This document shows, piece by piece, positions 58,601 to 64,000 of a DNA stretch of 64,000 bases. Source of the DNA: CAYVVD01 sp964454975 (GTDB taxonomy: Bacteria > Bacteroidota > Ignavibacteria > Kapaibacteriales > UBA2268); assembly GCA_964454975.1 (NCBI GenBank), contig CAYVVD010000018.1, positions 7,736 through 71,735 of the forward strand, in the 5' to 3' direction. The position numbers and the translations under genes were made by a program. Every line of letters begins with the position of its first letter. The first letter of the stretch is position 1. The notes beneath the pieces were generated by a model. It saw only the letters and a list, made by a program, of their open reading frames with translations, did not search any database and was not told the DNA's origin.

Positions 58601-60246
58601 CCATTAATTGGTTTGACAGACGTGTTCTCACTGTGAATGACTCTACATTTGAAATTTTCAATAACAGCGGACTCGCATCCACGATTGAATCAATAACAAT
58701 AGATGATCCCAAGGGCAGGTTTGAATTCCCGGTTCCTTCACTCCCGTTTGATATCGGGGCGAATGAAACATACCCGATAACTGTTTCATTCAAACCAACA
58801 AGCGACGAGCAGGAATACGAAGCCGTAGTTACAATCAAAGTCAGGGGCAGTGACACCGAAATAAAGAAGACACTAATCGGACGCGGCGTAAGGCCAATGC
58901 TCGAAATGGAATGGGAATGTCCACCTTCAATTATTGTAGGCAAGCAATCGCAGGGTATCCTGACAGTTTCGAACGCAAGCATCTACGTTGATACATGGAT
59001 TGAAAAAATGGAATTCAGAAACAACACTGGCGAGTTTGTATGGATTAACGGCCAGCCAATGAGTGTAACAATCGAAAAGGGTGAATCAATGAACTTCAAC
59101 ATTGGGCTGAATCCTACACAGGGCGGACAGTTCGGTGACCTAGTATATGCCTATGCCGATACTGCTATTGGCAACGGTGTTGATGCTCTCTTCGAGCCAA
59201 TAAAACGTGCAGACCATGACGTGATTTGCAGCGCCGGCGGTGGTAGCACGGATGAAGTTGATTTCGGCGGTCAACTCCTTTGCGAAACCCGTGAATTACA
59301 ATTCAGGATTGTCAATGACAACGACTTCCTCGAAATGATTCTTTACAAGGACAGTGTGCTGGTTACAGGAAATGAAGAAAAGGCATTTGATATCATTATG
59401 GATGACGACATCACTATAGAGGGCGGAAATTTTGCAGAAATTTCTATTGCATTCACTCCCCGCGAGGAAAAAGAATACAATGTGATTGCCACATTCATTA
59501 ACTCACAGGGAACGGATGTTGTCGGACAGTTCCTCGGTACTGGCGAGGCTGTCTACCTCGATTCAGACAAAAAGGAATACAAGGTTGAGCCCGGTAATGA
59601 CAACAATTTCGTGCTGAAAGCCAACATTGATGAATTGAAGAACCCCGTCGAAGAAATGATTATCAGCTTCGAATTCAACCAGGGGATGACCTACATCCAC
59701 GAGGACAAGCTTGTAAATGAAATCGGCGCTAACTGGACATGGGAAACTCCCGCTCTTGTTGCAGACGGCCTCTACGAAATCCGAGGCACCGGCTCGCTTA
59801 ACACTCCCTTCAACGGCGAACTGTTCACCCTGCCGTTCACGATATACCTTTCAGATACACAGGAATCGGGTATAATGGCTAAGGTGCTGCGCGGCGATTG
59901 CGACGTACCCACTTTCGGCAACATCACAATCAAGCTGGACAGTGTCTGCTTTGTTAATGGAAGGCTGGTTTCTATCAATGCGCAGGAGTTCGGCGGGCCG
60001 ACCGTTATTCCAAATCCGCCGAAAGACGAAGTTAAAATCACATACAGTGTAGGGCTGAACATACAGACCAGCATCGAGATTATCAACTCATTTGGCGAGG
60101 TGGTTGCCGTTGTAGAAAACAAACGCATGAAACCTGGCTACTATGATGCAAGCCTGCCTGTAAGCGAGCTTAGCTCCGGTGTTTACTTCATCAGGATGCA
60201 GTCCGGACCTTACAGCCACACAGAGAAGATGATAATCAGCAAATAA
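55630..60246 (+). CDS. Giant VWA / SBBP / choice-of-anchor-D protein with T9SS sorting domain
   Basis: A 1538-residue secreted protein. The signal peptide (VRFITVSLFWVLFCTVLSA) is followed by an Ig-like segment. A von Willebrand factor A domain (about 83-270) has the MIDAS motif DKSGSMD (Asp91) and VFLTDGLPD. Ig-like and SBBP-like beta-propeller repeats (about 500-750, IYITGTVY-type strands) come next. Several ASH-like choice-of-anchor-D domains (about 765-1310) repeat the pattern LGLCILGSSC ... LENTGDIDLEIESVEITG. The C-terminal T9SS domain carries PNPPKDEVKITYSV ... IINSFGEVV ... LSSGVYFIRM. It is likely a surface adhesin or structural protein. A terminator follows directly. Confidence 0.9.
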   Translation: MVRFITVSLFWVLFCTVLSAQTFSISEINASEFPKIKASFIALDGSGRSYQDLTKDNFTVLENSQNMGPTLGVECISREDDPEVSVVLVLDKSGSMDTDPDGIRRWNWVVKGATSFINTLKFVGNTAVAITTFARFADVTCPFTNDKQELLDSLATVKVAGTTRYDDPFIDQSAGVVPLLRERSSELRRIVVFLTDGLPDKEPETGNIIDSLQQTNIQVYSITLQMPMNDDLRRISKETGGDAFEVYTEEELDDIYKYIALDVQTKTLCFLSWISEYGCDERSRTRDVSIRFKKDIADQTIEREYTAPVSSIADFEKSTNILSFGNPEIGIDVFNSAIFMPIVTDFYVENVKTEPSGYFTVSDIRINGNSVSPPFRLDSGTNVEVEVKFTQAGAKLYRQAALVVEGTPCPPQVTLVGGASKILILEPEDGTVFSVCDEVDIIWAGIEPNVPVNLTYTTDGGTTWRPIASGATGLQYRWEPPVAGETYQIRGVVASQSEYRWAKSFGGPEEDAGSSIVVQDNNLFAYVTGHFDGLANFGVENKESVRLKDIFVMKLNTDGNPIWVEEAGGLGVDSASGICIDPANNVYITGTVYKSAKFGSLTPTIEQEDLPYAFIARYPEGGGNPRVTTLGAKGVYTGFRCWAQRIKYVHDETDPRIFIQGQYTSNIQITLPGGKQIGLPRRDNPTTFTAEYDIDLNIKDIYLGGPNENYSSNVAIDSDGNTYRTGKFTGTQNYGIHEITSDGKNDIFVTKYGSTPGSEGFSGEFTIEAPEITLNLETADLGLCILGSSCSTIFPALLENTGDIDLEIESVEITGLNPDDFSIATNLVGEILAPGEIVNIELVITPDEIGPRNAKLTIIPVCGEIASIALYGEGVCEGEAQPLVNIGQVNVNITEEFDVVCIFRNPNDAILEVRPELVPDISDPGEFWFVGGAPGTINLQPDSCVSFRIGFKPNLAGIRTVKVLYNLDEQCEYVESIIQGEGVDSDIIVHSINWFDRRVLTVNDSTFEIFNNSGLASTIESITIDDPKGRFEFPVPSLPFDIGANETYPITVSFKPTSDEQEYEAVVTIKVRGSDTEIKKTLIGRGVRPMLEMEWECPPSIIVGKQSQGILTVSNASIYVDTWIEKMEFRNNTGEFVWINGQPMSVTIEKGESMNFNIGLNPTQGGQFGDLVYAYADTAIGNGVDALFEPIKRADHDVICSAGGGSTDEVDFGGQLLCETRELQFRIVNDNDFLEMILYKDSVLVTGNEEKAFDIIMDDDITIEGGNFAEISIAFTPREEKEYNVIATFINSQGTDVVGQFLGTGEAVYLDSDKKEYKVEPGNDNNFVLKANIDELKNPVEEMIISFEFNQGMTYIHEDKLVNEIGANWTWETPALVADGLYEIRGTGSLNTPFNGELFTLPFTIYLSDTQESGIMAKVLRGDCDVPTFGNITIKLDSVCFVNGRLVSINAQEFGGPTVIPNPPKDEVKITYSVGLNIQTSIEIINSFGEVVAVVENKRMKPGYYDASLPVSELSSGVYFIRMQSGPYSHTEKMIISK

Positions 60247-60262
60247 GCGAATCGAAATAATG

Positions 60263-60293
60263 AAAAAATCCGGCACAGGGCCGGATTTTTTTT
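60263..60293 (+). terminator. Rho-independent terminator after the VWA/T9SS gene
   Basis: AAAAAATCCGG (60263-60273) pairs with CCGGATTTTTT (60281-60291) around the short loop, and the T-run continues to 60293. It lies 16 bases after the stop codon. Confidence 0.9.
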
Positions 60294-60396
60294 GAGGCGT
60301 TTCATTATCTTATCTGTCATGATAATTAACCATTTTTTAATTTCAAGGTGTTGACCTTTTGTGAGGTTTTACCGGAACTGTCTTTTTTGCCATTGA

Positions 60397-60840
60397 TTAT
60401 GATTTAATTTTTTCTTCAAATCCATAAAGTCGCGAAAACTCATCATACTCCTGTTGAAATGTTTTCTTTTGATGGTGTTTTTTTTGGTTATTGATATACT
60501 GAAATACTTTCTCAACGACTGATTCAGAAACAGAATACGAAACATATCCAGTTTGCCATGCGAATTTCTCAGCAATTAAATTGTTTTGATTGATGTAATG
60601 TGAGCTGCTGCCTTTGATCTGTTTAATAACCTCGGCAATAGATTTTTGTGGATTTAACAAAAACAAACAATGAATATGGTCGGGCATTCCGTTGATAATT
60701 CTCACCGGACAACCCTGCTCACGTAATTGCGCTGAAATAAATTCATACACTTTTTTCTCTATGGCACTGGAAATTAGCGGCATTCTCTCTTTTGTTGCCC
60801 ATATGGCATGTATCCAAATTTTGTTGAATGAATGTGGCAT
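60397..60840 (-). mobile_element. IS200-like/RAYT Y1 transposase (HUH single-strand transposase)
   Basis: A complete 147-residue transposase of the IS200/IS605 TnpA and REP-associated tyrosine transposase (RAYT) family. The HUH metal motif is His55-Ile-His57 in MPDHIHCLF, and the catalytic tyrosine is Tyr115 in KVFQYINNQKKHH. The family cuts single-stranded DNA at hairpin ends through a 5'-phosphotyrosine. No TnpB or accessory gene is nearby. The cluster of palindromes immediately upstream of its start (60858-61272) and a copy inside the neighbouring gene point to the RAYT/REP type. Whether it still mobilises these repeats is not shown. Confidence 0.9.
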
Positions 60841-60857
60841 AATTTATTTTCATTTTT

Positions 60858-60875
60858 AAACCGTTGAAACGGTTT
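60858..60875. repeat. Small inverted repeat unit a1
   Basis: AAACCGTT-GA-AACGGTTT forms an 8-bp perfect stem, 18 bases upstream of the transposase start. A near-identical copy with one mismatch lies at 61091-61108. It may be part of a REP/RAYT recognition unit. Confidence 0.8.
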
Positions 60876-60895
60876 GGTTATTCATCATGTCCTCT

Positions 60896-60923
60896 ATAGC
60901 CCATGGTTTAAACCATGGGCTAT
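60896..60923. repeat. Perfect 28-bp palindrome, REP-like copy 1
   Basis: All 14 base pairs match around the TTTAAA centre, and the half-site reads ATAGCCCATGGTTT. Identical to copy 2 at 61133-61160. Confidence 0.9.
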
Positions 60924-60945
60924 GGATCGCATACGTTATGTTTTG

Positions 60946-60961
60946 AATGGATTTATCCATT
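60946..60961. repeat. Inverted repeat unit c1
   Basis: AATGGA-TTTA-TCCATT, a 6-bp stem repeated identically at 61183-61198. Confidence 0.7.
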
Positions 60962-61038
60962 TCCCTCTACAATCTCAATCTCCTCCTCCGTCAAATCATA
61001 AAGCTGGTAAACCAATTGGTCGATTTGGTTTTCTGAAT
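60961..61038 (-). pseudogene. Duplicated 3' end of the type IIG restriction-modification gene
   Basis: These 78 bases match 61271-61348, the last codons of the restriction-modification gene, with two differences. They still read QIDQLVYQLYDLTEEEIEIV on the minus strand. It is a fragment from a partial tandem duplication and has no gene body. Confidence 0.9.
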
Positions 61039-61042
61039 CAGC

Positions 61043-61075
61043 GTGTATCCATATTTTATTGAATGAATGTGGCAT
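61043..61075 (-). pseudogene. Duplicated 5' end of the Y1 transposase gene
   Basis: On the minus strand this reads MPHSFNKIWIH, identical to the first 11 residues of the transposase at 60840 with only silent or minor base changes, then merges into the duplicated restriction-gene tail. It is a truncated copy and not a gene. Confidence 0.9.
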
Positions 61076-61090
61076 TCTTGATCATTTTTT

Positions 61091-61108
61091 AAACCGTTGA
61101 AACGGCTT
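61091..61108. repeat. Small inverted repeat unit a2
   Basis: AAACCGTT-GA-AACGGCTT, the second copy of the 60858 unit with one stem mismatch. Confidence 0.75.
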
Positions 61109-61132
61109 GGATTGTTCGTCATGTTCCACTAC

Positions 61133-61160
61133 ATAGCCCATGGTTTAAACCATGGGCTAT
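61133..61160. repeat. Perfect 28-bp palindrome, REP-like copy 2
   Basis: Identical in sequence to copy 1 (60896-60923) and in the same position relative to the duplicated transposase 5' end. Confidence 0.9.
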
Positions 61161-61182
61161 GATGCGGCATCAATATGTTTTG

Positions 61183-61198
61183 AATGGATTTATCCATT
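61183..61198. repeat. Inverted repeat unit c2
   Basis: Second identical copy of AATGGA-TTTA-TCCATT, at the same distance after the palindrome as in unit 1. Confidence 0.7.
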
Positions 61199-61204
61199 TT
61201 CATT

Positions 61205-61232
61205 ATAGCCCACGGTTTAAACCGTGGGCTAT
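61205..61232. repeat. Perfect 28-bp palindrome, REP-like copy 3 (variant)
   Basis: A fully paired 28-bp palindrome whose half-site is ATAGCCCACGGTTT. It differs from copies 1 and 2 by one base per arm, with the change compensated on both arms so that pairing is kept. It belongs to an extra segment of about 76 bp present only in the second duplicated unit. Confidence 0.9.
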
Positions 61233-61254
61233 GTAGTGGCATCCGTTTTTATAA

Positions 61255-61272
61255 AAATGGTTTCAACCATTT
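61255..61272. repeat. Inverted repeat overlapping the restriction gene stop
   Basis: AAATGGTT-TC-AACCATTT forms an 8-bp stem around the TGA of the restriction-modification gene, so the repeat forms the last codons and 3' boundary of that gene. Confidence 0.8.
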
Positions 61273-64000
61273 CCCTCTACAATCTCAATCTCCTCCTCCG
61301 TCAAATCATAAAGCTGGTAAACCAATTGGTCTATTTGGTTTTCTAAATCGGTTGTATCGGCTGAAGGGTTTTGCTTTTTAATATGTAATATTTCACTAAC
61401 CTTTTCAACGAAAACACTCTCATCTGATATTTCTTTAACAGGTATAGTCTCTAAAATGAATTTCTTGATTTCTTTAGAGTTTCCTTGTAATTCGGGAAAA
61501 GCATCTGTAAAACAGAATCGAAATAATGTTGAATTCAGAAAAGCAACTAGGTAATACAATTTCTCACCCGAAAGGATGAAACATTTATCATTTAAGAAAT
61601 TACCATCGACATCAAGTGAAAATGGCAAAAACTTAGTCATATTGGGATATATGATTTTGGGCTTTGAAAAATCTTCCCAATAGGCAATTGAATCTTGTGT
61701 TTCAAACCATTCTCCCGAAGTGTTCTTTCTCGATTTTTCCTTTTTACCTTCCTGATTAATAAACGTTTCGCCTGTTTGCTTCAGCTTTGGTAAATATTGC
61801 TCTAAGTGTTTCTTTATGGCAGGATAAGTCTCAATATTAATTTTTAAACTTGGAAAAGTTCCAATTAAAAACAAATCAGAATTTTCAAAATAATACTTGT
61901 GAACATGCCGCCCTCGCAATAAGGGTTTAATCAATTCTTCACTTTTTGGGTCTTCTAAAATGAGTTTATTTTTTGTTTCTGCATCTATTACAAACGCATC
62001 ATTAAAGCCTGTCAAAATTCCACGATTAATTTTTATATCCCAATCTTTTAGTGGTTTCCCACCCAATTCTACTTTTTCTTTGATAGCGTTTGCTTTAGGG
62101 TCGAGAATTATCCAAGAAGATTCGGGAAACTGAGATATGCTTGTATGATTTTGTTTAACCTCTTGAGATAAATTCAATAGTTTAGCTTGATCCTGTCGAG
62201 TAAAGCGAATTGCTTTAATTGGTTTTGGCTCACTTTGTTTCTTAGTAAAAGAGATAATGGACGTAAGTACGGTTGCACTTTCAAAAATCTCACAATCAGA
62301 AAGGTCAATTACTTCTAATAGCTGTGTTTTTTGATTGAAGTAAGTTCTCAGGCTTTGTCCATAATTTGTTCTCATCCATGCACTTCCCGTAATAAAACAT
62401 AAAATTCCTCGCTGTTGCAGTATTTCATTTCCACGTTCGTAAAACAAGGCGTATAAATCGCCCATGCTTGAAAAGGTTTCAAAGTCAAACCTTTTTAGTT
62501 GTTCAGATATTTCTTTTATACTCTGCAACTGCACATAAGGCGGATTCCCAATCACCACATCAAAGCCCACAAAATCGCCATCATCATTCAGCACTTCGGG
62601 AAATTCAAATCGCCATTCAAAGGCGTTTTCAAAAATCTTGTTGGCTTTTATTTCTTCTATCTCAACTTCTAATTTATTAGTGTCTTCGGTCAGCTTTTCC
62701 ACTTTCTTGTTCCAGGCGGCTTTTTCCTTTGGGCTCATATCAAAAAGATTCGGTTGTTGGGTAAGTTGAAATAGTTCCCCCTCTAATTTGCTTAGCTTCC
62801 TTACTTTGGGGTTGTACTTGGAAATTTCAGTTCTGAAATCCGATTTAATGTCGGCAATCAGCCTCTTCATTTCTCTTTTCTGCTCCTTGCTTTCAGCATT
62901 TCGGTAGGTGGCTACCGCTATTTTATACATATCGATCGACCATTTTTTTCCATGGAAAAATCCTTGGGCTATGGGTTCGTTGATCGGGAAGCGGCTCACC
63001 AGGGAGTTTCCGCATTTGATGTTGATGTCAATGTTTGGAAGCGTTTGCAATTCCCATAGCCCCGGGTTTGAACCGTGGGCTATGTCGGTTTTATAATACG
63101 CATTTTTCAAAAGCTCAATCCACAAGCGCAACCGGCAAATTTTTACTGAATTGGAATTGATGTCCACACCGAAAAGGCAATTTTCAATAATGGTTTGTTT
63201 CTCGTGAAAGAGTGTTTCTTGTATCCGCTGACTTTCCTTGTTTTTGGGGTTGTAGTCAAAAAGTTCGCCTTCTTCGTCCGTTACAATGAGCTCATCATTG
63301 ACTACTTCCACCTCGTAGCGGTGCAGCGATTTTCCCTCTTTATCTTCCAGTATTTTGAGGTCATTTTTTACTGCAATTATTTCATTCAAGGCAGAAACCA
63401 AAAAATGCCCAGAACCCACAGCCGGATCACAGATTTTCAAGCTGTTTATGATCTCATTGGCCTGTTGTCTAGAAATTTTTTGAGGAACCAGTTCATAAAT
63501 ATCTTCAATCCTGTTAATCCCATAATCAGGAAAATCATTGTTCAGACAGTATTCGTTGAATTTTTGCACCACCGCTTTGCGAATGGATTCACGGCACATA
63601 TACATGGTAATGAAGCCCGGGGTAAAAAACGAACCATCTTTGTAGCCGTTGATTTTCTCGAAAATCAATCCAAGCACAGAAGCGTTGATGAGTGATTTGT
63701 TTTCTTCCTGAATTTCTTCAGAACCTTCACTGCTGAAATCGTAGGCGTTCAGAAACTCAAACAAGTATTGCAGGGTGGTTAAACTTCCTGTTCTTTTTTT
63801 GCCTTGCTCGTTTTTTAGCACGGTTGACGAAATGATAGGAATGGTTTTATCATCTCTCAGGTTGCTGATAAAAAGTGTGTCTTGCTCAATTTCGGTTGGC
63901 TCAAAAAGCGAAGAATTGAGATAAGGAACTTTTTCAAAAACCTTAATTACATCTTCATTTCTCTCGTCATATTTCTTTGCCAATACCTGAAAAAACAAGC
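61263..64000 (-). CDS. Type IIG (Eco57I-like) restriction-modification enzyme, N-terminus outside window
   Basis: At least 912 residues; the start lies beyond the right edge. The adenine-specific methyltransferase core shows SAM-binding motif I DPAVGSGHF (191-199 of the visible part), FGVDINSNSVKICRLRLW and catalytic motif IV NPPYVQL (485-491). A helical insert (about 360-455) and a C-terminal TaqI-type specificity domain follow, with motifs such as LIKPLLRGRHVHKYYFE and FLNDKCFILSG. A single polypeptide would cut and methylate. The upstream nuclease part is partly outside. A degenerate REP-like palindrome is embedded in frame at 63056-63083 (residues about 305-315). No separate methylase or specificity gene is visible. 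Confidence 0.9.
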   Translation of the reverse strand, partial: LFFQVLAKKYDERNEDVIKVFEKVPYLNSSLFEPTEIEQDTLFISNLRDDKTIPIISSTVLKNEQGKKRTGSLTTLQYLFEFLNAYDFSSEGSEEIQEENKSLINASVLGLIFEKINGYKDGSFFTPGFITMYMCRESIRKAVVQKFNEYCLNNDFPDYGINRIEDIYELVPQKISRQQANEIINSLKICDPAVGSGHFLVSALNEIIAVKNDLKILEDKEGKSLHRYEVEVVNDELIVTDEEGELFDYNPKNKESQRIQETLFHEKQTIIENCLFGVDINSNSVKICRLRLWIELLKNAYYKTDIAHGSNPGLWELQTLPNIDINIKCGNSLVSRFPINEPIAQGFFHGKKWSIDMYKIAVATYRNAESKEQKREMKRLIADIKSDFRTEISKYNPKVRKLSKLEGELFQLTQQPNLFDMSPKEKAAWNKKVEKLTEDTNKLEVEIEEIKANKIFENAFEWRFEFPEVLNDDGDFVGFDVVIGNPPYVQLQSIKEISEQLKRFDFETFSSMGDLYALFYERGNEILQQRGILCFITGSAWMRTNYGQSLRTYFNQKTQLLEVIDLSDCEIFESATVLTSIISFTKKQSEPKPIKAIRFTRQDQAKLLNLSQEVKQNHTSISQFPESSWIILDPKANAIKEKVELGGKPLKDWDIKINRGILTGFNDAFVIDAETKNKLILEDPKSEELIKPLLRGRHVHKYYFENSDLFLIGTFPSLKINIETYPAIKKHLEQYLPKLKQTGETFINQEGKKEKSRKNTSGEWFETQDSIAYWEDFSKPKIIYPNMTKFLPFSLDVDGNFLNDKCFILSGEKLYYLVAFLNSTLFRFCFTDAFPELQGNSKEIKKFILETIPVKEISDESVFVEKVSEILHIKKQNPSADTTDLENQIDQLVYQLYDLTEEEIEIVEGNG
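63056..63083. repeat. Degenerate REP-like palindrome inside the restriction-modification gene
   Basis: A 28-bp sequence with the same outer arms (ATAGCCC ... GGGCTAT) as the intergenic palindromes, and three mispaired positions near its centre. It is in frame and contributes residues DIAHGSNPGLW between the motif I/III region and the LPNIDINIKCGNSL block of the methyltransferase. Confidence 0.8.

Noticed and set aside
60896..61232. Regular palindromes considered as a CRISPR array
   Set aside because: The units are perfect palindromes with unequal and partly duplicated spacers, there are only three copies, and no cas gene is nearby.

Overview
The window comes from a draft genome (a 10-N scaffold gap lies at 43272-43281) of a low-to-mid-GC Gram-negative heterotroph of the Bacteroidota/Chlorobiota superphylum. 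Kapabacteria- or Ignavibacteria-like lineages are the best fit. The evidence is at least three large secreted proteins with C-terminal type IX secretion (T9SS) sorting domains, SBBP-repeat and choice-of-anchor-D architectures, DUF3467, YfhO, GatB/YqeY and MutS2 genes, and weak Shine-Dalgarno usage. Lineage is inferred from gene content only; no 16S gene is present.

Layout. 1-3868 (minus): a compact tryptophan/kynurenine degradation operon reading leftwards: tryptophan 2,3-dioxygenase, a non-canonical SDR, aminomuconate-semialdehyde-type ALDH, RidA-type deaminase, and the start of 3-hydroxyanthranilate dioxygenase. 4008-10823 (plus): envelope and housekeeping genes (a transglutaminase-fold protein without its catalytic residues, TrhO, a putative beta-barrel, RlpA, a TPR lipoprotein, DUF3467). 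10868-18609 (plus): a tightly overlapping glycan block of GH57 branching enzyme, Wzx-type flippase, UDP-galactopyranose mutase, a HAD-UbiA fusion, DprE1-like and DprE2-like proteins. Its logic is supply of furanose sugars: galactofuranose through Glf and lipid-linked D-arabinofuranose through UbiA/DprE1/DprE2. 18836-24870 (minus): sucC, then a leucine-degradation set (3-methylcrotonyl-CoA carboxylase in three separate genes plus a methylglutaconyl-CoA hydratase-like enzyme).

24871-42905: a decayed T9SS gene tail, PAP2 phosphatase, DinB, UvrA, an SBBP-repeat T9SS protein, a lipoprotein, a NifX-type protein, an aminotransferase, TadA, RsmI, Tmk, a secreted reprolysin-type metalloprotease, proline dehydrogenase, an EEP lipoprotein and a STAS protein. 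42898-50240: a long TPR protein interrupted by the N gap, a YfhO-family membrane protein, and a large T9SS gene broken by three in-frame stop codons. 50241-60246: YqeY, MutS2, a receiver-histidine kinase, tRNA-Ser(GGA), an LD-carboxypeptidase with a Tat-like signal, and a 1538-residue VWA/T9SS protein closed by a clear terminator.

60397-64000: a Y1 (IS200/RAYT-type) transposase beside a cluster of perfect 28-bp palindromes and smaller hairpins, a partial tandem duplication containing the ends of both neighbouring genes, and a type IIG (Eco57I-like) restriction-modification gene running off the window. A degenerate copy of the same palindrome lies in frame inside that gene. This REP/RAYT region is the most unusual structure here. 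Tryptophan, leucine and proline catabolism together with TCA sucC suggest an aerobic amino-acid-using chemoheterotroph with an elaborate secreted and glycosylated surface.
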